Origin: Sphaerulina vaccinii
Lineage: Eukaryota; Ascomycota; Dothideomycetes; Mycosphaerellales; Mycosphaerellaceae
DNA length: 64,000 nt
NCBI GenBank assembly: GCA_022570795.1
Contig: JAKUDP010000008.1
Span: 1,054,001 to 1,118,000 of the forward strand
Direction of reading: 5' to 3'
Positions 50,103 through 62,164 of the stretch are shown one piece after another. The notes beneath the pieces were generated by a model that was not told the DNA's origin, did no database searches, and saw nothing but the letters and a program-made list of their open reading frames with translations. Within the stretch, counting starts at the first letter, position 1. Every line of letters starts with the position of its first letter. The position numbers were made by a program, and so were the translations under genes.

Positions 50103-52042
50103 GCATATCACTCTCTTGGCCTGGATCTGGAACTTCTGAGGCCAATGTGATTCGAATCTGCCACTTCGCAAGGTCTCGTCAAGACTTCTGGCGATACTAT
50201 CAGCTGGACACGCCTCCCGCTGACAATTACGAACATGAGGACTGGCCAATCACGATTCTCTTGAATGCGATTTTATTGGACTACATACCTCCCGGCGCGA
50301 TATACGGTGTGTACATGTGGGTCTGATTACTTTCATATGGGACATGGAGAGGACTTCTGGCATCGTCTGCTTCGATGCATGAAAAGTACGACAGTGTACT
50401 AGAGCCGCCCAGTCAAGATGCGGCACAACCCCAGGCATACATGACTCCAACAACAGACGACTTAGCCGGGAGAAACGAAATAGCGGCATATTTGGTACTT
50501 TGCATAGTGTATGACTGATGAAATCACGGAACATGGGGCATAATCTTTTCAGATGAGTGTATTGATATATGACTGGCATGAATATATGGAGAGGACTCTG
50601 GTGGTGGCATGCGTTGTTTGCATGATACCAGCTCTTTCGAAGCAAGCTTGGAGTGGAACGTTTGAATGACCGAGGAGGGAGAGGTGATTTCGTTCGGATG
50701 TTTATAGACATATTACCCACATAAGCTTATTGCAACTACGACTCTTACTGGATTCACTACTACTGTCATGACGGTCACTTCTGACATTGGGCAGAAATCT
50801 GTCTAACCATACCAAGGCACTCCCTGACTCGACAGCGCCCTACACCTCTCACTTCTCCATACAACAACCCGCTCTGCTATCATCGGGCAGCAAACAACTA
50901 AGCTGCGCATCACATCCCTTCGCATCTATCACACAGCGTGGGATTCACTTCACTGTTATACCATCACGTAAACAAGCCTCCACGTTACCAGCTCAATGAA
51001 CTGATCCATAATGCTGTGTAGTCAGACTAAGAATATGCTGTACTACATTGTGCAATATGTAGAGCGGCAGGAGCCTTGCTTCCAGAGTGTAGCCATGTGC
51101 ACATCCGGATAGATGCATGTTCGCCCGATTCTGGCTGGTGATCCACGTCTATTAGCAGGGACAAGGGGAGGGGACTTCGGCTTTGAGGCGATGAGTGCCG
51201 TGAGGTTGTACAGAACCACGAAAGAATCTTCGGTGAACGGGGCCGATATTATTGAGAGTCTTGGTGCTTGAGAAGGTAGGAGTATTCCAGGAAGCAAACC
51301 TACACGTAGCAATATGAGTTCGAATAGTGTATAGCAGAGAAAATACTGTGATTGTGTAAGAAATGTTCTCGACCTCATCGCTGCTGAGAAATGACCTCAC
51401 CGTGCGTATCGCACATGGCTTGGTTGGGATGAGTTGGACTCTCCCTTTGAAACAGAAGGCAGTCTGCCACCTCCAGCTGACCCTTCCTACCTCGCTGTCA
51501 TCACCTTGTCGTCGCCGTCGAATTTACGCCGTGTCTGCTTGTGTTCTTAGAAGAGGAGTAGGAGTGAAGAGAGACGAAGAAGACCTTGCCGAAAGATCCG
51601 ATAGCGACCTTCCCAGCCCCTCCAAACGAGTGACGACAGCGCTGATTTGATACCACACTTGGGACTTGTTCTTGTGCCTGCTTTGCGACTGCATCTGCTT
51701 TCGAGATAATATCGCACTGGATCGCGACTGCCTCAGCAGCAAAGTCTTGGACTGGAGTTCAGGCGGCAGTGCAGAGAAACACATTCTCTCCAGCACACCA
51801 CGCTCGACCCCTCCACACCCGCTTGCATCGCATCCAGGCGACTGCAGCAGTGCAGCTCTGGGTCAGCTGAGGCGCAGCATATCTTGGACTCCGGTGTGCA
51901 ACAGAAACATCCACAGCCTGATCTCACCTAAACGAACTTCAATCGACGACCAACCTCGAAACATACCACTATCACAACCACACCTGCGAAGGGACTCTCT
52001 TGACCATCGACCGGCATCTGGCTGAAGCCACAGTCAGTAGCC
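50103..52042. other. Intergenic, 1.9 kb, no gene seen
   Basis: This is the 3' flank of the regulator and a long upstream region of the DUF3824 gene. The last 200 bp are CA-rich, as in fungal 5' leaders. Confidence 0.5.
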
Positions 52043-55000
52043 ATGTCTACTCGCGGTACTCGCACCGTCTATCGCGAGACCGATATAGAGCGGGACAATG
52101 AACCAAGAAGCTCGTATACCACCATCAAGCGCTACAAGGTGCCCGAGTCCATCGCCCGCTCAGTGTACGACAACAATGACGAAACTGTGGACAAGAAGAT
52201 CGTGATCAAGCGTACAGAGCGCCGCGATTCCTCTCCTTCAGCGCATTCCCACACCACCCACAGGACCCACCGAACGCACCGGACCCACCATGACCATTAC
52301 GACGACACAGAGTGGAAGATCAAGGAAACGACCCGCGAAACAAGAGCGCCAAGCACGCATACTCATCGCGAGCACGATGATGTGGATATCCGCTTCACCA
52401 AGACTACGACCGAGCGCGAGAGAGATCCCTCGCCCAGAAGAGATGTGCGCACCAGGGTCGTGTATCGCGACTACTCTCCAGAGCGCGAGGAATCTCGCAG
52501 TGAATACAAAGTGGTGGAGCGGGACATTAAGGTTACACGTGCGCCTTCGCCACCTTCTCCTGAGCGTACGCAGACCCGCGAATGGAGATTCGAACGAGAG
52601 CGCTCTTTCTCTCCACCTCAGCGTGAGCGTGAGAGGCCATATGATATCCAACGCTACAGCAAGAGTACGGAGTACTTCCAGCCAGCACCTGCTCCGCAGC
52701 CTATCATCATTCGAGAGTCTACACCTCAAGCGCCGGTGATTATTCGCGAAGAGCGACGAGAAGCAGCTCCGATCATCATTCGTGAAGAGCGACGTGAACC
52801 GCAGAGGATCATCATTAAACGGGAAGAGCCACAATTCGAGTTCATCGAGCGTGAGGAGGTCCGTGATGAGACCAAATCGCTGGTCAAGAAAGAAGAACCA
52901 CCGCCACCTGCAGCAGCTCCAGAGCCGGTTCAGAAGCCCGAGGAAGATTACTTCTATGAACGAAGAGTCATCGAGCGCAGAAGACGAAGCGACAGCTATG
53001 ATCGCAAGACCGAAATTCGACCTCGCGATAGTGCTTCCCAAGGATATCACAGCGATGACAGCTACGAGTACGTTCGACATGAGACTCGATATGAGTCTGA
53101 CGATGACAAGGGCAGTCGCCGCCGTCATCTTGCAGGTGGTGCTCTTGCAGGCATTGGCGCAGCTGAGATTCTCAGACATCATCGAAAGTCGCAGGGTGAA
53201 CACGTAGGTGGTCAACTTAGGACTGTAGCTGGAGGAGCTGCGCTAGGTGCAGTCGGAGCAGAGGCCATCAAGCGTGTGCGTAGCATGTCTCGACGAAGGC
53301 GTGACTCTCGGAGCCGATCGCGTAGTGGCGAGCGTCCTCAAGGCGAGAGGCGTCACAGGAGACACCGTTCTAGAGAGAGGTCTGAAGACCGTGGTTTCTC
53401 TATTGATAACTTGAGTACTACTCAAAAGGGACTAGGTGGTCTAGCTGCGATTGCCGCCGCGGCTGCAGTTGGATATGCCATCAAGAACCGCAACAAGGAG
53501 ACCGTGATCGTGAACGATCGCAGTCACCATCGCAGTCGTTCGCGAAGACGCCGTCATAGCGCTGACGGATATGGATCGGACACCATGGAGCACCGCGACC
53601 CTGGTCATCGCAATCGTCGTATCGCCCAAGCAGGTTTGGCGACTGCTGCAGCGGCTGGCATACTTGAGAAGGTCAGGTCTCGTAGCAAGGGCGGCCGCGA
53701 CCGTAGCAAGTCTCGCATCCGTACAGGTGTACCCATTGCTGCAGCCGGTCTTGGTGGCGCTGCGCTTGCTGGCCTCTACGAGAAGAACAAGGCGAACAAA
53801 GAGGCCAAGAAGGAGATGATCATCGAGGATGAGATGAACAGAGGCAGACATAGAAGTCGCTCCAGAAGCCGAGGTGCCCCTGATATGGTAGCATATGGCA
53901 ATGAGCCGATACAGAGTGACCGTGGCTACTGCAGCGATGAAGAACCTGGAAGATACCGACGCCGTGGTGGAAGTCATAGCAGCAGTCCTGACACACGACG
54001 ACGTAGCAAGAGTCGTAGAAGTCGCAGCCGTGGCCTTGCAGGAGCTGGTGCGTTGGGTGCTGCAGGTGTCGGTGCGGTCGCTGCACATGAATGGAGCAAG
54101 CGTCGCGAGCGTAACAGGTCTAGAGACAGGTCTCGTAGCCGCTCGCAATCGAGACCTAGCGATAGACGTAAGTGAAAAGCTCGTTCAATATGAGTATACT
54201 GCTGACCATCAATGATAGGCCGTGACGATGACTACTACGATGATCGACGAGACGATCCCTACAGCCCTCCACCTATGGGTCATCAACCACCCTACCAAAA
54301 CAACAATCCTTATCAACAAGGAGGACAATACCCGCAAGCGAATTACTTCCCACCGCCACCCAACGCCGACTACAATCAACCACGAGGAAACATCGAGCCC
54401 CAACCCGAGTATGCGCACGCACCATACAATCCTGCCGAGTATGCCAACCAACCTGCCGCTCAGCAGCCATACGATGCTCAATACGGCGGCTATGGTGAGC
54501 AGTATCCTGGCGACGCGTATGCGGGCGATCAGCGATATCCTCACGACCCTCACCCAGACGATGGGCGCAGAGGCAGAGATCCCGAGAATGTGAGTGCGCC
54601 ACCGCCCAGCGTCGAAGAATATCAGCAACATCAACAAAATCAGCAACATGTACAACAGCAAGAGCGCGAATCTCAGGACGGCGGAGGTGCGTCCTGAGTG
54701 CTTGACATTCGATTCTTTTGCTTGATATTACTTACTGACATGTTTTCGATAGATGGTGTAAGAACTCCGCGCCCGCGATCCAACAGCCGAGTGAGATTCG
54801 ACCTTGAATCAAACATTGCCCATTCGCCGGATTCGAGTCGTCGAAAGGACGACGCCAAGAGAGGCGATCCGTCCGAGCGCGAGCGGCATAGCGATACAGA
54901 GACAGGCGATGATCGCAAGCATCGTCGTCGACACCGTAGTAAGGGAAAAGAGAGAGCACGCGGCGATGACGATGGAGATCGCCACCGAGACCGACGCCAC

Positions 55001-55312
55001 GGAGGCGATCGAGACGACCGAAAGCGCGACAGCACTGGTCTGATGCACGACAAGTACGATCGCGAGCCGAACGCCGACGATACAGATGATAGCGTCATTG
55101 AACTTCCAGATCGATTCGACAAGCACGGCAATCCCAAGCCTGAAGATCCTCTCGCCGCCAAGATTAATGATCTGCTTAGTGGTCGTGGTGGCGGAGGAGA
55201 CATCTTCAAGACACTGGCGGAAGGTTTTCTCGGTCATGGTGGTGGAGGTGATGCCGATGCTGGGGCTGACGAGGAGGAAGGCCGTAGGAGGCGTAGACGT
55301 TCTGACAGGTGA
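52043..55312 (+). CDS. DUF3824-type Arg/Ser-rich protein, three exons
   Basis: Exons 52043-54167, 54219-54686 and 54753-55312 encode 1050 aa; introns are 51 nt (GTAAGT, GCTGAC, GATAG) and 66 nt (GTGCGT, ACTGAC, GATAG). The N-terminal 300 residues are charged, with an HRT repeat (THRTHRTHRTHH) and REERRE-type repeats. The middle alternates Ala/Gly-rich hydrophobic helices (GGLAAIAAAAAVGYAI; QAGLATAAAAGILEKV; AAAGLGGAALAGLY) with Arg-Ser repeats, the DUF3824 pattern. Exon 2 is Pro/Gln/Tyr-rich (PPYQNNNPYQQGGQYPQ) and exon 3 is Asp/Arg-rich. Most of it is probably disordered. The Gly/Ala helices may insert in or associate with membranes. Cellular role is unknown. Confidence 0.85.
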
Positions 55313-56026
55313 TGATGAATTGACGACTGATAGAGGAGGGGGAACCTTATTTTCCGGACGGCGGTGGTGGTACTGCTGCTTATTGGTTTGACGATTGCTT
55401 CTTCAAGATACGACGACATGACCCAATGATTATTACGAAGCGAATTGCGTATATTTCATGTATAGACAGGCAGGCAGGCAGGCAAAACTTGAAGCTATGC
55501 TTTCTCACACGAAAATGTCTCTGCTCATCTACGCCATACTAAGCATCTGAATATCGCCAATAGGTTCTGCATGCGCAGTCCCTGACTTTTGGAAACCTTC
55601 GATCGTTTCCGGCTGAGACTCGAACTTACAGATCGCTTACGGGAGGATAGGTCTGTTACAGATGGCTGAAACAGCCACGAACGCGCAATAGACTCAAGCT
55701 TGTGGAGTGCAGAAAGTAAGAAGAAGGTGAAAAGCTGACACCTTCCTTGGGAAGAGAAACCACATACGCTTTCAAGTTCTCGAGAAGTAGAAAAGAACGC
55801 AGAGAAGAGAGGAGAGCAAGCTGTGTCTGTCGATGATGATAGCCTCCCTGTCTTTGGATTGCCACTGTCCTGTCTGCAGTGGAACGGAATGTCCTCCGTG
55901 CTGGGTAAAATATGTGTATGTATGTACAACGTCTTGTTGGGAAGAAGTGAATAGAATGGAATGATAGTGATGCAAAGGTCATCATCAACATCGTAACGCA
56001 AAGCAGAATTTCGATCAAGATCAAGA
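55313..56026. other. Intergenic, convergent 3' ends
   Basis: This lies between two convergent genes and includes a CAGG repeat at 55467-55484. Minus-strand frames here look like chance. Confidence 0.5.
55467..55484. repeat. CAGG microsatellite, 4.5 units
   Basis: Perfect tetranucleotide repeat in the 3' flank of the DUF3824 gene. Confidence 0.9.
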
Positions 56027-56974
56027 TCAAGCACTGCAAGCAGCGTCTTTGACCGCTTGTCCATCGATCCCCACGCTCTCCAATTTGCTCACGTCTAGCT
56101 TCTCGCATAGTGTGTTTGCATAGCCTTGCACTCCACTTGAGTTGATAAGCACAGTCGAGAAGATAGTGCTAGTCCATTTCTTCAATTGCTCTTTGCCCTC
56201 TTCTACTGAGATAGGTTCCTGGACTGAGCAAATCGTATCCGCGACGCAATCTCCGTTCAGCTGTAAAGCGTTATACTCCTGCACCTTGCCAGAAGCGCTC
56301 GAGCATAGTGAGCTGAGGTCTGAGGTCGATCCAGCTTGTGCAGCATACAGATATGCGTAAAGCTTACTCTGGGCATCATCGTACGCAGCTATCGCTGTAA
56401 CATTCTTCTCCGCACTCTCTGGTACACTGAACGTGCTTGGGTTCGGTGTCCTGCCTCCAGCGAGTTGGCAAGTAGAGTTGATAACTGTAGCATCATCGAG
56501 TAAGAATCCAGCTACGCGCTTATACTGCAAATTATCGCAAAGGTATCCATATGTCTCCGTATCGAACGCATTCGACAAGATGGTCGTGAAAGTTTGAGTA
56601 TTCGCCACGACGACCTTCGGTAGGGTATCTGAGGCTGATGTCGAGGCGGTGGTCTGACAGACTGGTTGTGAGATTTGATTGAGGTCTAGACCGAGATTTC
56701 CCCATTTCAAGAGTTGGTTGTCTTGCAGTTTTGTGCAAGTTTGGTCAAGGGTTGATGAGGAGGTCGTCGTACCGACGAGTTGCCATCCGAATGCTGAAGA
56801 GAGGTTTTCTGATATCGTGGTGCAGAGTGTTGGGGAGGAGTCTGTTGATGCTGTGAAGATGCATGTGTTAGCTAAGACGAGAACTCGATTCTGATGTACG
56901 GATTATGTACCTGGCACGGGTATGGCTGCAGCAAAAGCCGTCGAGGCTGTGAGGAGGAGAGTAAAGGAGTGCAT
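56027..56974 (-). CDS. Small secreted cysteine-containing protein
   Basis: Exons 56974-56911 and 56850-56027 encode 295 aa. The 60-nt intron (GTACAT donor, GCTAAC branch site, TTCACAG acceptor) joins the signal peptide MHSFTLLLTASTAFAAAIPVP to ASTDSSPTLCTTISENL. The long frame begins only at a TTG if unspliced, so the two-exon model is needed. Nine or so cysteines are spread through the mature part (LCDNLQY, STCQLAGG, SLCSSASG, DCVADTICSV, TLCEKL, DAACSA), suggesting several disulfides. No catalytic domain or GPI signal is recognised. It could be a wall protein or an effector-like secreted protein, but nothing in the sequence proves either. Confidence 0.75.
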
Positions 56975-57671
56975 GTTTGATATTGTCGTGTTGATCGAAG
57001 TCGATATGTTATGCTTTCGTTCGTTCCTTCCTGTCGTTTTGAGTCGTCCAGCGCTTGGTATGAGGGAAAGAGGTAGCTTCTCTGAAGCGAAAAGAGTGAT
57101 AACGTCGAAATGAGTGACGACAAACGAGCGTATGCGATGCTGTTCAAAAGACCTGTCAAAGGTGAATGTTGTTGGAGTTGCTCAGCAACTGAAAAGTCTC
57201 GAAAGTGAGGTCACAGAGTAAGAACAGACGAACTCTGCCAAAGGAGAGTGGTAAGTGAGGATAGGCACAGGGTAAGAACTTAGCTTCTTGGTATAGGATG
57301 TATTAGACAGTATGTGTATCCGAGCGCGCAATAGAGTTAGGCGTAGGAGTCTCAGAAGTCAAATTTCGCGTAGACCCGGTGCTAGGGCGACTTTGAAACC
57401 ACACAACTAGCGAATGGCATTCTCTGGGGTACTTCTTCTGCAGTCACGGCGCACCATGAGACCGCCCAGGGATCGTGATGCTAGTAATGGCCACAGAGAT
57501 GAGGCCGGAGGAGGTACTGATCTTGGACCTGAAATATGTGGACGACATCCCGATTGGCGCTTACACGTGGCTGACATGCTCAGCAGCTCGTGTTCATGCA
57601 ATGCACTCCGGAATGTGTGATGTGGGTATCTGCAATGCTGCTTGTTCTTCTTATACGTATGTACATCGCTT
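56975..57671. other. Intergenic, no gene seen
   Basis: Upstream of the secreted-protein gene and downstream of the complex I subunit, both on the minus strand. No feature recognised. Confidence 0.5.
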
Positions 57672-58676
57672 CTAGAGTTGACCGTCTTTCCTCATTATCG
57701 TCTCAATGGCCGGTGGCTCCTCCAGTAGGTTTGTACGTCCTGCCGAGTTCTCGCATGAGATGCGGCTGCTCAATGGTCCCGGAGCAGGAATCTTTACACC
57801 TTGTGCAGTGTAGCCTTCACCGCCTTGCTTGAGCTGGTATCCAGTTGTGTTGCCAGACACTTTGTCCTTGCCAGCATCTCCAGCAAGACCTGGCGCCCAT
57901 CCACTGGCACCAGTCTTCTCTGCTGCTTCCTTCAGAGCTCTGATCAAGTCCTTCGTCTTCTCGGGTGTGAGATCCTCGTAGTAGTCGTCATTGATCTGTA
58001 CCATTGGTGCGTTTGCGCATGCACCCAAGCATTCGACCTCTGTGAATGTGAAGAGGTTGTCCGCGGTCGTCTCGCCGTGGTGGATGCCGAGTTCCACCTC
58101 GATGGCCTTCATGATCACATCGCTTCCTGCGCCACCCAGTTGGCATGGTGTCTGTACCATTGTCAGTGTCTCCTTCGTGCCCTCTCCCTCCCGTCATACT
58201 CACAGTTGTGCAGCATTGGATGTGGAATTTGCCCACAGGATTCCTGTTGTACATGGTATAGAATGTAGCCACCTCATATACACGCATTGGAGGCATCTCC
58301 AGCAATCGCGCCACCTCGTTCATGACGCTGATACTGGTGAAACCGTGCTGTCGCTGGCCGAGGTCGAGTAGGGGCATCACGGCGGCCTTTTTGTATTGGG
58401 ATGGGTATCGCGACAGGACTTCCTTGATGAGTTCTTCATTGATTTTGTTGAACTTGAAGGGAATGTCCGGATTGTTGTCTGGCGTATTTCGGTGCTGTAT
58501 AGACCTCGTTAGACTGCTTCCCGGCGCATCTGCTGTCTTTCGATGCATACCACATTGAGAGATGCGCTCTGTGCTATCCGCGTCGTCTGAAACGTCCGCT
58601 TCTGTTGCTCCTTGACGGCGCTCTGGAAAGCTCGCCGACTCCCTCGGAGGAACATGGGCGCAAGTTTGGACGCCAT
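57672..58676 (-). CDS. nuo-24: NADH:ubiquinone oxidoreductase 24 kDa subunit (NDUFV2/NuoE)
   Basis: Exons 58676-58551, 58494-58204 and 58151-57672 encode 298 aa; introns are 56 and 52 nt with good ends. The N-terminus MASKLAPMFLRGSRRAFQ is a basic amphipathic mitochondrial presequence. The mature part contains FNKINEELIKEVLSRYPSQYK, VMPLLDLGQRQHGFTS, VYEVATFYTMYNRNPVG and then the 2Fe-2S cysteines. Two lie in CCTTTPCQLGG, which spans the second splice, and two in TEVECLGACANAPMVQ. The protein carries the N1a cluster beside the FMN site of complex I in the mitochondrial matrix arm. The C-terminal tail is longer than in animals, as is usual in fungi. Confidence 0.96.
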
Positions 58677-58979
58677 TGTGAGTGTGAGAGAGGTGGAAGT
58701 GGTGGTGGTATTGAGCTGGCAATGTTCTCAATCGCAAGTTGCTCTATGACCACCAAAAGAGGCAACCTCATTGGTGGCACTTGCCGAGACGAGAAGCTCC
58801 ACTTCGAACTCTCCTCGTACTCTATGACAACACCACGCTCTCTTCCTACAGTCACCAAAGCTGACCCTCTATGTCGACACATACTCCATCTCTCGATTAC
58901 ACAACCAACCTCCACGTCCGTTCGCTGCAGTCTTACAGGCACATCACAGGACATCAGAAATGAAGGACATCTCGGCACA
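58677..58979. other. Short intergenic region
   Basis: 303 bp between two minus-strand genes; it contains the complex I subunit promoter. Nothing else seen. Confidence 0.5.
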
Positions 58980-60857
58980 TCATGCTCGGGCTTGTCTAGA
59001 TACTCCTATGAGTTCCGACCTGTGCAGCAACGCATCCACCAACTCACTCTTCTGTATCTTACCCGAAGGATTGACAGGCCAGTCAGTCATACCAAGATCT
59101 CGCAATGACCACACTCCTCCATCCAGTCCTCTGTCAGGTCCCTGTTTCTCGAGCACGTAATCCGCTATCTGCTTCTTCTTCGCATTATTTAGCGCGTCCT
59201 TGACGATGGCAGCAGCCACACCTCCCACCAACTTGTGCTTTAGGCCGATCACCACAGCATCGATGCCAAAGCCTTCCATTACACAGCCCTCCATGACGAT
59301 TGGTAAGATGTTCTGTCCATTATGGATAATAGTGTCTTTTGTCCGGCCGACGACATGAATGATTCCTGTCTCATCCATGACGGCTTCGTCCCCAGTTTTG
59401 AACCAGCAATGTTCTGAGCTACTTGTGTAGAAGTCATCCGCACTTCTGTTGTCGAGATAGTGACTTATCAGAGCAATGGAACTGATATGCAACGCACCGC
59501 GCTCGCCTCTCCTTAGCGGCTTGTTATCAGATTCGGAAGAACAGACCTTGACTCTCGTACCGGGCAAAGCTCTCCCAACACCAACAATCCCCGACTCCTC
59601 ATGGAATTTGTGAATCTCATCTTCAGCATTCACGAAACCGAAAAGAGGTGCACCTTCGGACATACCGAAAGTCGGGCAGAAATTTGTGCGAGAAGGCGGA
59701 AACATCGTTGTAGCTTTGTGTATGATTTCGCGGTCGATTGTGTCTGACGAGCTGAGTATGAACTTGAGGCTCTCTGACGCTGCTTGCAGCTCCTTCTTAG
59801 GAGAAGTGTTGGATGAGTAGTACTCATACAACAAATTAATCATGGCAGGCATGATCCAAGCGTTCGTCACATCCAGCTCACGAAGCGTAGCGAAGATCGA
59901 TGGTGGTTCGAATCCTGTGCCATAGAAGACGGCCGTGCCTCCTGCGGACCAGGTGTTGATGCAGCTGAGATAGCAGCCCGGACGAAAGACTGTCGCTGTC
60001 ATCAGGTGGCGAGTGGTAGGAGAGAAGTTGCTTTGATGGAGAGATTGATATTGTCTGGTTTGAGCTACGAAGCCACGGAAAGATATGGGGCAGCCTTTTG
60101 GTATATTGGTAGAGCCGGAAGTGCACATGATGAGCACGGTTGATTCTGGGTCGGTGTCCATCTGTGGAGAAGGTGGTACCCCATCTGCTGAGTCCTCCGG
60201 ATCAGATCTCCTCAGACTTGCCAGTGGTCGCCAAGTATCGTCTTTGCTTTTGGTGCAGCAGAGAAGCTTCGACCTGGGTGTGTGAACACCTGAGAAGGTG
60301 TCAAAGTCTTCGGCTTGCGCCACGTCCTGGACAAGAACTAGTGCTGGCTGTAGACTTCTGATGAGATTCTGCAGCTCGGCTCTCCGTTTCAAGGTAGCTG
60401 GGTCTAAAGGTACGAAGGTAGCTCCAAGACGCATGGCAGTCCAGAATAGCAGAGTCCATTCTGTAGCGTTGGAGTTGTCCACAAATGCGAAGAAGGTGTC
60501 GTTGGCGCCTACTTGGTGCTTGGTAAGGAAATATGCGAAACCCTCGACTGCACACAGTATCTTGTCATATGACCAGGACAAATAATCTCCGCCAGCGTAT
60601 CTTATTGGGAAGAGGAGATTGCTTAGGTGATTTGCGGGTCGATTGGTGGCAATCAAGGCGATGCCGTTCACATTAGCACTTGCCTCCTTGGTGATCCAAG
60701 ACCATAGATTTCTGGGGGTGTCTTCTGAGTCGCCGCCATATGCATAAGAGAGCTTGGTTGAAGATCTGTCTGAGGTTTCGTGGCTACTTTCGTGGTTTTC
60801 ATCTTGGAGCCGCTTGCGCTTGCCCAGAACTTCCTGTGAAGCCAGTGGAGGTTCCAT
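58980..60857 (-). CDS. Stand-alone adenylate-forming enzyme (AMP-binding superfamily)
   Basis: Single exon, 625 aa from ATG 60857. The first 50 residues are hydrophilic with a KRKR stretch. The adenylation core then shows the superfamily motifs in order. These are IMCTSGSTNIPKG (phosphate loop), CPTFGMSEGAPLF (A5), WFKTGDEAVMDETG (A7), VVGRTKDTIIHNGQN (A8) and NPSGKIQKSEL (A10 lysine). No carrier, condensation or reductase domain follows, so it is not an NRPS fragment with its partner domains. It should activate a carboxylic acid as an acyl-adenylate, then pass it to CoA or another acceptor. The substrate cannot be read from the sequence. No other biosynthetic genes are adjacent. Confidence 0.9.
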   Translation of the reverse strand: MEPPLASQEVLGKRKRLQDENHESSHETSDRSSTKLSYAYGGDSEDTPRNLWSWITKEASANVNGIALIATNRPANHLSNLLFPIRYAGGDYLSWSYDKILCAVEGFAYFLTKHQVGANDTFFAFVDNSNATEWTLLFWTAMRLGATFVPLDPATLKRRAELQNLIRSLQPALVLVQDVAQAEDFDTFSGVHTPRSKLLCCTKSKDDTWRPLASLRRSDPEDSADGVPPSPQMDTDPESTVLIMCTSGSTNIPKGCPISFRGFVAQTRQYQSLHQSNFSPTTRHLMTATVFRPGCYLSCINTWSAGGTAVFYGTGFEPPSIFATLRELDVTNAWIMPAMINLLYEYYSSNTSPKKELQAASESLKFILSSSDTIDREIIHKATTMFPPSRTNFCPTFGMSEGAPLFGFVNAEDEIHKFHEESGIVGVGRALPGTRVKVCSSESDNKPLRRGERGALHISSIALISHYLDNRSADDFYTSSSEHCWFKTGDEAVMDETGIIHVVGRTKDTIIHNGQNILPIVMEGCVMEGFGIDAVVIGLKHKLVGGVAAAIVKDALNNAKKKQIADYVLEKQGPDRGLDGGVWSLRDLGMTDWPVNPSGKIQKSELVDALLHRSELIGVSRQARA

Positions 60858-61745
60858 CGTAGAGCACGGATATCTTGTTCTGTACGGATGTAGAGCAACT
60901 CGTTGTCGTACGTCCACGGCCTAGTATGAGCGCTGCGAACTCATAGACACTAGCCATTGCTACCTCCTCCTTCTCCTCTTTGGTACGTGACGTCGTTTTG
61001 CTTTAGTTAATTGGTTAGGCTCTAGGTTGACCGGACTGTGAGTCAAAGCCATACTGTACATTCCATACTGGTAGATGAATAATTGACCATGTTGCTCTTT
61101 GATACGTGCCCGTCGTAGGCTCGAGAAGAATATATCCTTCCCTCCAGCATGAGCACCGGGGCCCATTGCTACATGTACTGTGTCTCCACTGCGCCATTCA
61201 CTAGTTCCGTGCCTGCGAGGTGGAGGTCCTGACGAAGTAGTTTGGGATGCGAGGATCTTTGTTGAGGACTCTGTAGCCTCTACGAATCGATTGCATACCA
61301 ACCCTGGTGATTGTTTTTCGACTAGGAAAGTTCTGGTCAAATCATATCGATCTTTGTACGCCACAGCTGAGTTGGCACTTTGTGGCTTGACCAGGACGCT
61401 CGGGACTTCTTGCGAAGTACAGACTGCATGTGATCGAATCAGTACACAAATTGTGTTGTAACAATGCTGCCGCCTTGATACCTATCTTCTACAGCTGAGC
61501 ATGGTAACACCGCGTGGCAGAGGCGCAGCATTGGCATCGCCTTCCCAAGAGATGCCGAGCGGAAAACGTAATCACTCGAACCACAGTTGCTACTGACTGC
61601 CGTCCTCGCTCTTTCACAAAGCTTCCTTTTGCCGCAGAACAACCCCAGCAGCACAGCATACCGGCATCTACATCTCATCTCACGGTATCACAGAGAAGAA
61701 GCACAGAACATACAGCTACCGCATTGATCAGAAGGGACGAACACC
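60858..61745. other. Divergent intergenic region with a long unannotated minus-strand frame
   Basis: A minus-strand frame runs from about 61470 to 60960 without a stop but has no ATG at its 5' end. I do not call it a gene. The region must contain promoters of the adenylate-forming enzyme and the CYSTM gene. Confidence 0.5.
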
Positions 61746-62164
61746 ATGTCTAAATACGTATGTGGCGCTTCCATCACTCTTGCAATACTACCAAACAAAT
61801 AGACATACTAACAGCTCGGTTTATGGTATAGGACGGCGCACCTCCCTCTTATCCTCAACAACCTCCTCAAGCCCACTACGATGCCGGTCCAGTAGGCGGT
61901 GCGAACAACGATTACTATGGCTCAGCTCCTCCACAGCAATACAATCAGGGCTACCCACAACAGGGCCAGTATCCTCCTCAGCAGTACAATCAGGGCTACC
62001 CACCACAAGGTGGGATGCAATATCAGCAAGGATATCCTCCTCAAGGAAGCATGTATCCTCCTGGAGCAGATCAGAGAGGACATGGAGGTAGTGGAGCTGG
62101 CGGATGTTGCGCGGGTATTATGGCGGCGCTAGCATGTTGCTGTTGTTTAGATGTGCTGTTCTAG
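61746..62164 (+). CDS. CYSTM-type small tail-anchored protein
   Basis: Exon 1 is 61746-61757 (ATG TCT AAA TAC). A 74-nt intron (GTATGT, ACTAAC, GTATAG) leads to exon 2 at 61832-62164; 114 aa in all. The middle is Pro/Gln/Gly/Tyr-rich with PPQQYNQGYP repeats. The C-terminus reads GGCCAGIMAALACCCCLDVLF, the cysteine-rich transmembrane module of CYSTM proteins. Those are tail-anchored membrane proteins linked to stress tolerance in fungi and plants. The cysteines at the membrane interface are probably palmitoylated. Both the four-codon first exon and the domain ending at the stop codon agree with typical fungal members. Confidence 0.85.

Noticed and set aside
59905..59918. GGTTCGAATCC, a tRNA B-box-like sequence
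   Set aside because: It lies inside the adenylate-forming enzyme coding region, and no A box or cloverleaf surrounds it.
60960..61470. Minus-strand frame open for about 170 codons upstream of the adenylate-forming enzyme
   Set aside because: No ATG at its 5' end and no domain. A possible upstream exon of the enzyme gene was considered, but no convincing splice link was found.
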